From NCBI GenBank assembly GCA_028023455.1, contig JAQFVV010000205.1:1655353-1719352 (forward strand): a stretch of DNA of 64,000 nt, in the 5' to 3' direction. The stretch comes from Epiperipatus broadwayi. Lineage: Eukaryota > Onychophora > Udeonychophora > Euonychophora > Peripatidae. Position 1 is the first letter of the stretch. Each line of letters begins with the position of its first letter. This document shows positions 47,008 through 59,909 of the stretch, in pieces. Below the pieces are notes generated by a model that was not told the DNA's origin, did no database searches, and saw nothing but the letters and a program-made list of their open reading frames with translations. A program made the position numbers and the translations under genes.

Positions 47008-48535
47008 TGAACTGGGTCTCCCAAAGTTACATTGTTTAACTGGGTTTAAATACCTTTTATAATAATTTAAAAAAAAAACATGGAACTGACCAGCTCTTCA
47101 AGAAGAAGGGAGAATACCATTGTTACCATAGCCATCAACAATACCCATGGCCATATCAAGCTATAGAAAAGCATAACATGATCACATTTCCTGACCGTGG
47201 TCCACCTCGACTGCTGGATTCAAACCCCTGTCATCCAAAGCATTTTATTTGTTTTGAGGATCAAACTCAGGCACCAACCAACTATATTTTATGTAGTCGG
47301 CATGCTTCAGATGACAGGCACACAATCCAGCACTTAATGAAGCTAGCTCATACTCTTAAATCAGGGTCCAGCACATTCATTTAGCACATAAAAATAACTA
47401 TACTCTTAAATTAATAGTGACACAGTGACAAGAAAGAGAAAGAATATATACAAAATAATAATTAAACAAACATTATTATTTAATCATGCACACATATATT
47501 TAATGTAATATAACAATAAATTTTACAGAAGAAAATATAATTGATGACTTTAGGCTATAGTTATAATAGTCCTTTGTTAAAGTTCATTTCATTTAAAATC
47601 AAGTGTCTATTTAGTTATTTAAAGTAACTTTACCAAGGTTTTCATTTGTGTGTATTTTCCATCCAGTTAGCTTTTTGGTTCTCCATTGATGGCTTCATGG
47701 CTTTTCTTCCAGGTTTCTGTTGAACAATGGGAGAGGGTATGTGGCAGCTTTTACTTCACAATCTCTGCATTGGTTCCATGTATTGATTCGGGCAGGATAG
47801 TTGATGGCTGAGGGCTTTTGACATGAAGTCTTTTCGGACTCTCATATGCTTCTGCAGCTTCTGCATTAATGTTGATTGCAGCGTTAATGACTGGTTTATT
47901 ACTGCAGTAAATTTTCTGAATATCTGCATCATTCTTTAGAAAGTTCCAGATTAATAGCAATGTGAACTATCCTGACTGTATATCACAAACCTGACTGACT
48001 AATAATAAACCTCTGCAAACTTTTATACTTTTTTTTCTCATTGTTTTCCACAGTTTTTAATGTTTATCACACTTAAATCTATTTTTTAATTGAGATCGTA
48101 ACTTCAAGTCTGTTTTTAATTAAATTTTACATTTCTTTTTATTTAATCTTGTTCTCAGATTTTTCTTCTATCTCTGCATTTTATATTGATGGGATAGTTT
48201 ATATAGTTTTTAATTAATTCATTTATCAGTTACAATCCATATCAGTCAGTCATCTTTTAACTAATTACATTTTTGAAAGTTTTTCTTTTGCAAACTGTTA
48301 TTCTTATTTTTCACTTATGCTTTCTTTTTTAGACATTGTAAAAAGGAAAGAATTTTAAATCTTTCCTTTCCCCATTCATTAATAAAAGCTTTATTTTCTT
48401 TTTAAAAAAATATAATGCAATCTTTTTTTTAATTATTTTTAAAACCACTCCTTAATTATTATAACTTTTTGATTATTTCAAATAAATTTAATCATAATTT
48501 TTTTTTTAATTATGAAACATATAACACCGATATCC
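47008..48535. repeat. 1.5-kb direct repeat, copy 2
   Basis: Starts TGAACTGGGTCTCCCAAAGT and ends ATAACACCGATATCC, same orientation and almost the same length as copy 1, with scattered substitutions and small indels. The ORF at 47178-47384 lies inside and copy 1 does not preserve it. Confidence 0.8.
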
Positions 48536-49387
48536 ACTAGTTTTACTATACTTTTTCTTATGTGCTCCAATTTCCAATCGACATGCCTTTCTGTCTTCCT
48601 GTAAATTTCTGTCTAATTTCTCTATCCATTCCTTTTTTCAACTTCTTTTTACATGCCTTTTTTTCTTTTTCCTGTTGGTATATAGTTTAATATTTGTTGT
48701 GTTTATTTTTTTTTAAAAGATCATCTGTACTTATTCATATCATTCCAATCATCTTGTTTTGATGACATTTATTATATAATGTGTTTAGTTTTTATTATTG
48801 CTCAGATTCCTTCACATGGAAAATCTCACTTCCATTCGTAATTATACTTTTTTATTCTTATTTCATATATTCATAATTTAATAACTTCTGATATGTTCTA
48901 ACCCCATAATATCCCATTTAAAATCAGTATAGCGTTTCCATCCTGTACATTTCTTTCTCTCATAGTTGCATTTCTTCTTCCTCATTTTGTGATTTTCATT
49001 TTAAATTATTGTCTTTTTTATATTTTTCAATTCATTGTCCATCTTCCAATATTATATCCTGTTGTGTTCCTCCAAAAAACATTTTGTTTTTGTTGTATTT
49101 ATTTCTATGCCCCTTTGTCTACGTTTTTCTAATAATTTTTTTAGTTATGTAATTCAAATCATCACGATCATAATATAAATAAATACCAATGGCAAAAAAC
49201 CCGCAGATTTTCTCGGCAAAAAATCACATTGTATACAAAATGGAAACAGTTTTCTGTTAAAACAATAAAACCAATTTTTGTTATTATTACAAAGAGTGAC
49301 ACAATATATAAGTACCATTACCCAATATTTGAAAAATAGTCGTTATTGTGTAAAATAAAACTTGTACTGAATGATTCTTATATATGT
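48536..49387. other. T-rich stretch, nothing recognised
   Basis: Pyrimidine-rich on the plus strand; no open frame or repeat. Confidence 0.45.
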
Positions 49388-49680
49388 AAGTAGAAGGATT
49401 TGAACTTAGGATTTTTTAGTCTATACTTGTCCTCCATTCCATCTCAAGAAACAAATACTCATGATTACATATATGCAAAAGAGATAGATAATCCCCATTA
49501 TACGTACTTCATCCAGAACCAGCCCTCATCAGTTGGGCCAGATCTTAATCTTCCAAACATATACACAATTAGTTCTTGATTTATATTAAGATAACAATTC
49601 CTTAAACTTTACTGGACAGGCTTCAGTCTTCTCACCTTTCCAATTATTTAACTGTCTCATTGAAAATCTGACAATGGAAT
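49388..49680 (-). repeat. dispersed repeat family C, minus strand
   Basis: On the minus strand it begins near CAGATTTTCAATGAGACAG, has CCTGTCCAGTAAAGTTTAAG, and ends with the tRNA-like GAGATGGAATGGAGGAC and CCTAAGTTCAAATCC. This copy shows the family is about 290 nt long. Confidence 0.6.
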
Positions 49681-50249
49681 GCTTAACACCTGCACGGTCT
49701 GCGATAAAATGTGAAGATCGATAAATTAATTTTAGGATATCGGTACCCTAGAAAATAACTGTAGTGAAAAAATCCGGATATAGAGAGGCGAAAATTATGA
49801 TGGGGAGAAAGTAGAGTATTAACAAGGATGGCTGGAAGTTAAACTACAAAATGAAGTAAGTAGTTATAATTTTTCTAAGCAATAGATATTTAGAGGCTGT
49901 GAGGTTGGGGAAGAGCATTAGTTTAAAGCCAGGAATAGTTACTAGCATGTGATAGAATCTGAAGTTTATGTACAGTGTAAAGTCTTAGGAATAAGTGACA
50001 TTGGTATCGCGGAATGACACGGATAAGAATTAAGCAGAGTACTGATTTAACTTATTGTATATAATTATTGTGTTTAAGATTTTGTAAGTAAAACAATTGA
50101 ACTAAGTATATAAAGGACTTTAATTGTGTGAGACTTACAGTAATGCACATACAGCTGGTAAACGAAGTTGAAATATAGCTTGACAAAGCCTATAGAAAGT
50201 CCGTAACTCTTGGATACAGCAACACCATTATTGGATTTGATATTGTAGT

Positions 50250-50570
50250 CGTACCCATATAGATTTTACATCAATCTAACCCCTCATATTATTAGACCAT
50301 TATGTATCCATATATATTAATAGGAGAGAGGTGGGCTGAACTTATAATATGATGTAATCTATTTCCAAGGCAATATGTAATTTGCTTATATTGAATTTTC
50401 AGTTTATATTTATGATCTGGATCAACGAATGCTGATTCTGCATGAAATATATATATTGGGCATCATTTATCTTTTTTGCTTATATGTGGTCATGGGTATT
50501 GATTGCTTGAGATGGAGTGGAGGACAAATATAGACTGAAAAATCTTAAATTCAAATCTCTCTACTTAATA
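50250..50570. repeat. family D segment (minus) joined to family C 3' half (plus)
   Basis: 50250-50400 matches family D reversed. 50400-50570 matches the second half of family C in plus orientation (TATTGGGCATCATTTATC, GAGATGGAGTGGAGGAC, then AAATTCAAATCTCTCTAC). Confidence 0.5.
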
Positions 50571-50595
50571 TAAAATTTAAAAAATCTTTGCAAAT

Positions 50596-50775
50596 GGTTT
50601 TTATTCAACTGTCTGACAGTTTCGATTGTAAAAACAGTCATCTTCAGACCTGTAAAATGCATATGCATTCCATTATTTTATTTTTATTTACACAAACATA
50701 CAATAAACTTATTTTGATACAACAGTATTTTACAGCTCTGAAGAACATTACTGGACAGTCAAAACTACGTCACAA
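50596..50775. repeat. pair of the stem-loop motif in inverted orientation
   Basis: The minus-strand copy at about 50604-50645 reads CAGGTCTGAAGATGACTG, loop, AATCGAAACTGTCAGAC. The plus-strand copy at about 50733-50768 reads CAGCTCTGAAGAACATTACT then GGACAGTCAAAAC. About 90 bp separate them, as in the 40.8-kb foldback, but the arms are shorter and more diverged. Confidence 0.5.
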
Positions 50776-51163
50776 TGAATGCAAAGAAGCACATTTTAAA
50801 GAAATTATGCAATCTAAATAGTGTGAAATGAATAAAGGTTTATTGAATTTCTTGTGAAAATAAAATTAACTCTTTTAAAAATTACTCTAAACAATTCTTT
50901 ATTGTGATATAATCATTCATTACAAAATCGCAATTTTACATCAATAATTAAAAAATTAAAGCCCAAATTTTGTAATGATCTCATGTCATCAAGTATAGAT
51001 CTTATATCCACGTCAAAAGATCAAATGATTTCTTATGTCCATTTTTTTTTTCTAACTACATGTAACAAAGGAAGCATGCAATATCACAGTTTTTTTCTGG
51101 TAAGAAAAAATCCAATTAAGTATAAAATTAATATGCTCTTATTTCAACATGTGGATATATTTT

Positions 51164-52400
51164 AATAAAATTCGTATTTTAGAAGTTATAAGCTTTTAGT
51201 ATTTCGAAATTATAAGCTTGGTTTGATCAATTTTGCATTATTTCAACTTGTGGTTATATGCATATTGCTATGTCCCCGACTATAACCAGGTGGCCAGCAA
51301 AGAAGAATACATAATTAATGTTAACAGACAACAATATATATAAATAGTATTAAACAATTTATTTACAATTAAACAGTTACTAATCAAACTTCACTATACA
51401 TATAGTCCACACTTGTGCGAGCATAACTCATAAAGTTAAATAATGAATAGAGAATAAAATTTTCCTACAGTTAAGCTAAACAACAATGTAGTTTACCTGC
51501 TGCACAATCCATAATCTTTTAAACAAAACTCTCAACGAATCTCTTGAGGCATTTCAGAATAATAATAAGACCGGGACAGTCTGCTAAACATCCTAATTGA
51601 CTTGGTTACCTATAGGAGCTGAGATCCTGGGAATGACATCAATTGATGATGATCTGCACTTCAACTTGTGGAATCAGCAACAACAGGCAGCAAATCCAAA
51701 AAAGAGCACTGTGTTTTTCTCTAGCTTTTTATAACCCCCCCCCCCTTATTTTTCTTATCTTTTCTGGAGTAATTTCATTTACACCTTATTCAGTTCTGCT
51801 TAAATAATTTACGTGTTATTAGATTTAAAGATTATTATCGTACAATGAAATTTCTCTTAGCTCTTTAATTCCACATACTAATTCCCAGTTTATCTTAGGA
51901 ATTTATTTCTGTATAATCTAAGTTTTGAGATCTATACAATTAATTAATCTTTTAGTAATTTATTTCCATACAATCTAAGTTTTAATCTCTACACAATTAA
52001 TTAATATATACATATCTATTCAAAAGCTTTTATTTTTAAAATTTAATTTAATTAAACATTTCTTCATCGATTTATTTTTTCAGCACAATTTCTTAAATAT
52101 AAATTGAATATTTTAAAATTCATATTTTAGAAGTTAGAAGTTTTTAATATTTCAAAATTATAAGCTTGGTTTGTTCAATTTTATGATATTTCAACATCTT
52201 GTTATAGGCATATATTATAATAAAATTTGTATTTTAGAAATTATAGGCTTTTAGTATTTCAAAATTATAAACTTGGTTTGATCAGTGGCCAATACTTCAT
52301 ATTGGTGAAAACATCCTTCCCCCCTTCCCAGCACACTTCGGCTCTTCTCGCTGTCATTATTATAAAATTCATATTTTAGAAATTATAAGCTTTTAGTACT
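51164..52400. repeat. roughly 100-bp tandem units split by an 840-bp insertion
   Basis: Units built on ATTTTAGAAATTATAAGCTT, TTAGTATTTC and AAATTATAAGCTTGGTTTGA lie at 51164-51265, 52107-52215, 52217-52290 and 52365-52400. Between the first two, 51266-52106 is unrelated, includes TGTCCCCGACTATAACCAGG near its left edge and a C10 run at 51737, and looks inserted. No coding motif in the insertion. Confidence 0.55.
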
Positions 52401-52565
52401 TAGACTGCTCTCATCACCATCTTGAATTTCAAGGACCATCCAAAAACACTGCTGACACATTCAAGCAACCCCTGTGTGGATTATTCATTGTCATTTATTG
52501 CTTGGATGTGTCAACGATGGTTTTGGATGCTCCTTAGAATTCAAAATGGCGGTGAGCACAGTCTA
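52401..52565. repeat. palindromic element, about 68-bp arms
   Basis: TAGACTGCTCTCATCACCAT at 52401 mirrors CGGTGAGCACAGTCTA ending at 52565. GGACCATCCAAAAAC mirrors GTTTTGGATGCTCC, and TGACACATTCAAGCAA mirrors TTGCTTGGATGTGTCA. The 70-codon ORF at 52422-52634 crosses the palindrome and is not a gene. Confidence 0.7.
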
Positions 52566-52828
52566 AATCATCACCATAAAGCTGAATTAAAACATAAAAG
52601 AAAGTATGATTCAAACAATCTGGGGCAATTTTAATTCAAATTTGTGGTTTCAGTTCTTTAATAAATAGCTTATATATCAGCCTGTGTTTCAGTTATTACA
52701 TTATAGAGATGTCTGCCCATCCTTGCATATGTATTAAATGGATTATGTCCTGTACATGTGGGGTTCAGATTGACCTTAGGTCAACATGGGTGTGACAATA
52801 ATCTCGGCCTCAGGGTGGCCTTTGAGCA

Positions 52829-53114
52829 TTCCATCATCAGATTTTCAATTGGATGGATGGTTGAAGAGTTGGAGTGTGGAGTGGATTGAATCCTGTCCAT
52901 TAAACTATGAGGATAGTCTATCTTAATATATATCTGAGCACTTATACTATATATGTGTGTAAAGATGATAGTCTGGACCAACTGATGATTGCTGGTTTAG
53001 CATGAAATACGTATATTGGTGATTATTTATCTTTTCAGCATATATGTGTTTAGGTGTATCAGTGTTATTAGATAGAGTGGAGAGAGGTGGGTGGTGTGAA
53101 AGTCTGTGCTCATA
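52829..53114 (+). repeat. dispersed repeat family C, diverged copy
   Basis: ATTCCATCATCAGATTTTCA, then TGTCCATTAAACTATG, then TATATTGGTGATTATTTATC and a diverged tRNA-like end with AGATAGAGTGGAGAGAGG. A partial copy of its second half lies at 53240-53357. Confidence 0.55.
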
Positions 53115-53239
53115 TACCCTATATTAAATATATAGATTAGAAAAATTCCTTGTTATTTGTTATTCAAGATAATATATCTATTTGAAGATATAAAATTTCA
53201 AAAACCTAACATAACTGCAGTTATTTTCTGATATAAATG

Positions 53240-53357
53240 TTGTATTACGTATTTTGGTGATTATTTATCTTTTCAACATATGTGTTCAAGTGAATCAGTG
53301 TTATGAGATAGAGTGGAGAGTGGTGGGTCATGTGAAAGTTTGTTCATATACCCTATA
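53240..53357 (+). repeat. partial copy of repeat family C
   Basis: GTATTTTGGTGATTATTTAT, CAGTGTTATGAGATAGAG and CATATACCCTATA repeat the 3' half of the copy just upstream, probably a local duplication. Confidence 0.5.
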
Positions 53358-53785
53358 GATTATTTTTATTATTATTATAAAATATACAATATTCTGTTAT
53401 TATTAAAAAAACAAAATGAACTATTTTTAAAAAACTTAATTTTTTTTTAATTAGTACATTATGATAGAATTCTCATTTAATTATATTATCAAATTCTATT
53501 ACTCAAGCCTTTCAAAAGATAAATTTCAATTTAAAAAAATCAATTTATTTTTTTTAAAAAAAAGCTATTAGACAATTCAAAACATTTAATTTCAACATTA
53601 TTAAAAAAAAAGAATATAAATTTACAAATCAAAAATAATTTTTGTAATTTTCCACTTTTTTATTCCACATTTTTTACAATTATATACATAATTTTAAAAC
53701 TTGGATATTTTGGGTCAGGACATGAAATACATTTGAAAATAATATGTCATGTATTTTTTGTTCTCTGTCAAAATGTGTTTCCTGC

Positions 53786-54595
53786 TGATATAAAACAGTA
53801 ACAGCTCTTCCAAATAGGTGCGACCCAGTGGTAGCCATAGTTTGTGCATCAAAATTTCCTATCTAGTGCTACTCATTCAATATCTCCAGATTAGTCAATA
53901 GCTTGTAGCTTTCATTAGTAAGGAACCATGGATTTGAGAGCACTGTACCTAGATCTTTAGATCTAATGCAACCCTCCAGCAGCCATCTTTTTACTTAACT
54001 ACAATGTAATGAGCCCAAACTTCAATCCAAGCTCACTCATTTGTGTAGTCATACAGATCCGAACCCAATTCAGTATCTATACATTTTGGTGTCTGGTTTT
54101 TTAATAACCATACATCACCATCATCATTTGTCCAGGATTGGTATTAAATCACTAATTGTATAACCACTATTTCTTATGCTTACACAATCTGTGATTATTT
54201 AGTAGTTCAGTACCAATCCTGGACAGAGGATGATGGTGATTATGGTTATTAAAAACCAAAAATAATCAAAATGTATAGATAATAATCTGGGTTTGGATAT
54301 GTATGACTATAAGCAAATGGGCTTGGATTGAAACATTTTTGTGTTTTGATTTTGGGCTCATATTGAAATAATTAACTAAAAAGGTATAAGATAGCTGCCG
54401 GAGGGTTTCATTAGATCCAAAAATCTAGATGCAGTGCTCTCAGATACATGGCTTTTCACTGATGAATGCCAAAAGCTAGAAACTAGTCTGCTGATGTTGA
54501 ATGAATAGCCACTAGATAGTAATTTGATGCAAAAATGTTGTGGCATTCAGGATGACACTACTGTTTGGAGAACGTTGCTACTGTTTTAACGTATT
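53786..54595. mobile_element. large foldback element, about 400-bp arms
   Basis: The left arm (from TAAAACAGTAACAGCTCTTC) mirrors the right arm (to CGTTGCTACTGTTTTAACG). Centrally CACCATCATCATTTGTCCAG mirrors CTGGACAGAGGATGATGGTG, and ACCAATCCTGGACAG recurs inverted near 54210. Arms differ by many substitutions, so it is old. Left-arm sequence is shared with 63175-63500. Confidence 0.7.
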
Positions 54596-55475
54596 GCGTA
54601 AACATAAGAAATAGTGACCATGTGATGTTTTGGTGTAATTTTTCTGCTGATGTGCATGACAACTCTCTCCAATTCTTTCTAACCTTTCAGATACATGCAA
54701 GTATTCTTTTTGTATAAATCAATAATTAATTTCATAAATGATCTCTTTTTGAGTCATTCCCCAACAAGTGATCCAATATTTTAACAATTCTGAACCTGAT
54801 CTTTGTGGATTTTTTTTTTTTCAAACTTGGCTAATCACATGTACTATCAACGGTAGTAAAGAAAGTCTAAATTTTTAATTTTTTTGTCTGAAACAGTTTT
54901 GAAGTTACAGTTGTCTGAAATGCCCAGATAACTGCAATTTTGTGCTCATGTGCAATTATATAAGAAATGATTATTCCCACTACAATTAAAAAAGGCTTTA
55001 GAAAGAGCTTATTGTAGTTTAGGTCTCAGGCTTTCATATGATATGTAACATTCGTAGGTTTTTTCACTTTTTAATTTGTCATTTACTAAAAATTTTAATT
55101 GCTCATGCATCTACATTTTGAAGGGAAAATATATATCTTATTGTGTTTTGTAGAAAGTTTTACGATCATTAAAGGATCGTAGTTTCCATTTTTTTAAATG
55201 ATTGTGAATGTGTAATTAAATTCAAAAATGGACTTACTAAATTAAAGCACATTGAAATATATTAAATAAACTAATTTAAAATGGGGAATCAGCTGGTGTA
55301 CTTTGGAAAACAAAACTTTGAAACTTGAAATATTAGCAATGATTCAGATAGTTGCGAGTCAGCATGTGCCAGATCTTGACATTTAAGCTATCGGGGTTTG
55401 TGAAATCAACAGCTATTATTCTGTTTTTGAAGTATTTTTATTCTATGTAGTCATATATATTTAAATATTTTGTAG

Positions 55476-55508
55476 CTCTGAAAAAGATTACTAGAAATCG
55501 AAACTGTA
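55476..55508 (+). other. conserved stem-loop motif, isolated copy
   Basis: CTCTGAAAAAGATTACTAGA then AATCGAAACTGTAAGG. The GATT/AATC stem is intact. No inverted partner was found nearby. Confidence 0.4.
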
Positions 55509-57559
55509 AGGAAATAAAATTATTTGAAGAAAATATTTACATTATATAAAGTGTAAAAAGAAAGGTTATTAATTATTCGGTTTTGTCGGTTTAATTATTT
55601 CAAGTGTATAGAGTGGTAATGAGTATGCATTATATATATAAAAAGTGTTGAAGGAATGTATCTATTTGAAATCCACTACTGTTGAAATTATAAGTGAAAC
55701 TGGTATGATTTTCTGCTTTAACTCATTTACAAAGAAAGATACCAAAATGTTAGAACACCTTTCAAACCTGTTAGAGAATAGATACACGAATGTATCAGAT
55801 GTTATTGAAAAGTGTTAAAATTAGGAGCTCATATGTAGTATTGCTAATCGTTTGTAGATTTATGAATGATTAACTTTTATAATATTTATGAGAGGAAAGG
55901 ATATTTTAAATTTAATTTATAAAAATATAACAGTGTGGAATTGATAAAAAAAAATTTCACGGTAGACAATATTCTCTGTACAATTTTTTCATTATTAAGT
56001 TTTGCATATGGAATGGTATTTTTCGCTTCAATTTTTAAAAAAGTTGAATTAATATCTTTGGAATATCCTGTGTAAAATTGTTCATGTGAAAAGATTGGAG
56101 AAAATGGCCTAGTCTATGTCAAAGTGTTCTTGTGAATTTTAAGTTTTGCTGCAAATAATATTAGCATTTATATTTCAGTCTATGCAAGAATTAATGTTTT
56201 TTTTTATTAATTAAATCAATTTTTTGAATTAATGTGGGATGGATGGATGTTTTTCCAAGTCTATCAGAACCATCTTTATAAAAGCATTTTTGTGAATTTA
56301 AGTACTGATTTTAAAATGGCATCCATAGTTACAACTTTGCTCAGTTTTATTTTCAGAGCACATGCCTAGAGTTGATATTTCAGAGTGGTTGATGGGAAAA
56401 CTCTTCTAAAATAGAATACAGATTTGTGACAGCTGTAAGAAACAAATGGAGCCAAAAATAATTATGATGTACAAAGATAGAGATGAGCTCAATATCAAAA
56501 TGCAGATTATGTCCAATGAGCTGATAAATTTGTAGACCTAGATGTTAGCTTGGAATATCTCAAATTCTAGATAGTCTCTATAAGTAAGCTATAGATAAGA
56601 TTTGTATGAACCGTCACTTTGTGTCATAAAATGAAGAAAAATAAAAATATTTTTGACAGAGATATTTGTGGTCAGAGCAGGAGAAAGAATACATAAAAGT
56701 ATCATGTGTAATAATTCTTATGACATGCTATGTCACTCAAAAGGAAATTGAAGTGCTAGTGAAAAAAGTCAAATTTTGACAGGGCTACCAAAAAACTGTA
56801 TATGTAAAAAAAATAGAAGTTGGATTTGGGATTAGCAACCAAATACCAAGAAAAATGAGGATTTGCAACATGAAATTCATAGTCTGAAAAGTTATTGCTA
56901 AAAAAAGGCCAATAATTAGAAAGGATAATAGTTTGTGCAACAGTGATAATGTTGGTCTACTTACATCTGGAAGAAAGTATTTGTTTCATCGAAAAAACTA
57001 GAATATATGTGCAAAAAAGTCGATATTGGGAAATGTAAAGGAGAAAAACTATTCAAGTCAAAATAACTTGCTTAAAAAGTACTCGTTTTAAAGTTTTCTC
57101 AATTATGACCCAAATTTCTTTCACTCCAGTCTGTATTTATACATCAAAAAATGACACTTAAATTACAAGTTATTAAATTAAAGAACATTAGATGTTTAGT
57201 GGTGGTATAATAGTGACTGATTATAAATCTTGTTTAGCAATGGTGATGTGTGATGAGGTGAATACGGAAAGTCTTCTCTGTCGAATGTTCTAAAAATGAT
57301 TTAAATATGCAAAAAAAGAAATGATTGGTTTACTCACAAGCAGTGCCTATCTGTTGACAGATGTATATTTAATATACTAAAATTACAGGAGAATTTGTAA
57401 AGTCTTTGTATTAAATGGTTGTTAATTCTGAAAAGACATTGATCTGCCAGTTATAACTAATTGAAAGAGAAGCAGATAAAAAATGAGTTTGTGGCTACTT
57501 CTGTTTTGTAGAAAATTATACTTTTGTTTTGCAAAACAAAACTCAGTCTTTTCTTTGGA

Positions 57560-57650
57560 ATAATGCCATAGTGCCCTGGATGATTCAGTGCAGTGGTAGA
57601 AGGTCACTGGAACATAAGGTTCTCTGATCGATCTCCTGATATTCAAACTT
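57560..57650 (+). repeat. tRNA-like SINE fragment, family A
   Basis: ATTCAGTGCAGTGGTAGAAG followed by AAGGTTCTCTGATCGAT matches the family A head. The ORF at 57422-57679 on the other strand runs through it and is not a gene. Confidence 0.5.
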
Positions 57651-58493
57651 GTTATAACTGAGTAATAATTTTTTTCCATATCAATCTATTACAAAGATTT
57701 TTATAATGTAAAATTTAACAATACTGCTTGCGTTTCTGAATATCTTAATTATGACATGTTTATTTCAAAAGAAACTTATTTCACATCTAAGATGAGAGCC
57801 GATGGTAGATTTGGAAAAGATATACTACTTTTCAGATGCTTCTTTCACTCATTTTAAAACATTGATAGAAAGTGATTTGGAATCAAGGCCGAGTCAAATC
57901 AAAAAATAATTTTTCCCTTCGCATTCATTCTGAAAGTACACGTTTGACACATTTAATATGAAATAACCATAGTTTTTAATTTTCATTTTGTAATTGTTCA
58001 TTCTTTCTAATACTTGTAGTTTTGTTCTTTGTGAAAATTATTCTCACTGTGAAATTAGTAAAAAACTAAACAAGGTCATGACTTCCCGATTCAAACTTAG
58101 GAAACATTCTGCTGCTTTTGATTACAGACTTAAGTATAGATATTTAAAAATCTGATGAAAAGCAAAGTAGATTCTGGAATCTCGTTAAATCTTTAAACGT
58201 TAAATTTTTCCTAATAATTCGTTATTATTTTGTAGAGGGAAAAAACGTCTAAATATTATTTATTTGTAACACTATATTTCATTCAAAAGTAGAATATTAG
58301 TGTATAAGTTATGCACGCTTGTAAATTCATGCATAAAAATTGGTTAGCTACTTTAAAATATTGGTTACTCCTATGGTAAACAAAGTTCTTGCTATATACC
58401 CTTTTCCCTTATATCTATTGGTGCTAATTTTTCAGTCCATAAACTAAAATAATCCAATATGCTCTCTCTCAAGCCTTTACATGTTCAGTCAAT

Positions 58494-58628
58494 AAATAAT
58501 TGAATGACTTTATTGCTTGGGAGTTCATAAAGTGCTCAAGTACCAGAAATGACAGAACTGGAATCAGTAAAAGGATCTTACGTTCCAAAGTCTGAGACTC
58601 TACCACTACACTAAATCACACAAAGCAA
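58494..58628 (-). repeat. tRNA-like SINE, family A, minus strand
   Basis: On the minus strand: TTTAGTGTAGTGGTAGAGTC, then a diverged B-box region TTACTGATTCCAGTTC, then CATTTCTGGTACTTGAGC, and the tail AATAAAGTCATTCAATTATT. The most complete body and tail of this family in the window. Confidence 0.65.
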
Positions 58629-59909
58629 CATTTAATTAATACAACTGGTTAAAAATATAATGGAATAGTCTATGGAAGAATTGGAAGCTGGTTTGAAATC
58701 AGAAAAGTCAAAAGATAAAAGGAGCCAATTTTACAGGCATGCTCATCACGTCCAGAAAGAATAACAGATTGCATTAAAGATAAAATAATGGAATTATGTT
58801 AGAAATGGTAAATGAACAAAGAAATAAGGATTACATAAAAACAGACCCAGGCAAAATCAGTGTTCTGGGAAAGTGAAAATGAGAGAAAGAACATTTACGA
58901 ACTGAACATAATGAGTTTCATATGTTTTGGAAATTATACCACAAGTAATTTTGAACATCAAAAGAAAAGGAAATTAAGGAAACAGAGCAAGATACTCACT
59001 AATCATAGAATGGATTTGAAAAAGTAAAAGACATAGAGCTAAAAAACCATATTAGATATGCTGGACACACAACTTTACTAGGACATTATGCGGGTAATGG
59101 CAATGAGAAGAATCTTGATATTTGAAAGAATGACTTTCAGAAAGTTAATGAGATTTGACTGAGTGCAAAATACTTCCAATGAAGAATTGTACAAAATGAA
59201 GAGAAATTTTACAGAAGAAAGTCAAAGCGGAAGTTATAATTATTTGGTTATACACAAATGTTGTAGCAAGAGAGATTAAGAAAGGAACTAAGCTATGAAT
59301 ATTATTGTTGTACTCTTCCATCACTTACTGAATAATTGAAAAATACGGAAGATTGTGTGAGTTCTCAAACTACCATGTTTGTTACTGATACAGTGAGAAA
59401 TCATATTGCCGTTTGTTTTATTCTAATTGTTATATAAAAAAGTTTTAAAGTCACTAATATCTATGTGTGCATTTAGACTAAATAACAAATTTGCTTCTCA
59501 AAAATCACATTTTTTTTTTATAAATTTTAATTTTTTTAAAATAACATTTGGAGGAAGTTATTATTTTTTTATTACAGTTTAATTTTTGAAATGATCCTTT
59601 GCTTAATAAATCTTAAAGTCTTTTATATAACGAATTGAAATCCTTTTTCCTGCCATTATGATTCAAGTTGAATGATATTAAACTTAATTACACATCTACT
59701 GTCTGATTAACAAGAATGTGAAGTAGAAATAAAATAATTTCACTGAGTTATTATATTTTCAAAAATGAGATGTAATGACCTTTTTTTAATTATCTTTAAA
59801 AAAAAAAAGATTTTATTTCATACATAAAATATATACAAATAATACAAATAAATTCTTAAGGTTTTGTAAGATTTTTTATCAATGCATCCCTCATTTCAAC
59901 TTTATATCA
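58629..59909. other. possible very decayed LINE remnant
   Basis: Around 59035-59120 one frame reads LKNHIRYAGHTTLLGHYAG, faintly like the (K/R)W.W.GH(I/V)AR motif near LINE C-termini, and the stretch 58640-59230 is purine-rich like the LINE copies. Alignment with the local LINE is too weak to be sure. Confidence 0.25.

Larger units (their letters stand above)
54640..58493. other. AT-rich stretch
   Basis: Apart from the stem-loop motif at 55476 and the SINE at 57560, nothing is recognised. 56440-57050 is purine-rich on the plus strand but full of stops in all frames. Confidence 0.4.

Noticed and set aside
57422-57679. 85-codon minus-strand ORF
   Set aside because: Runs through a SINE fragment; no motif.
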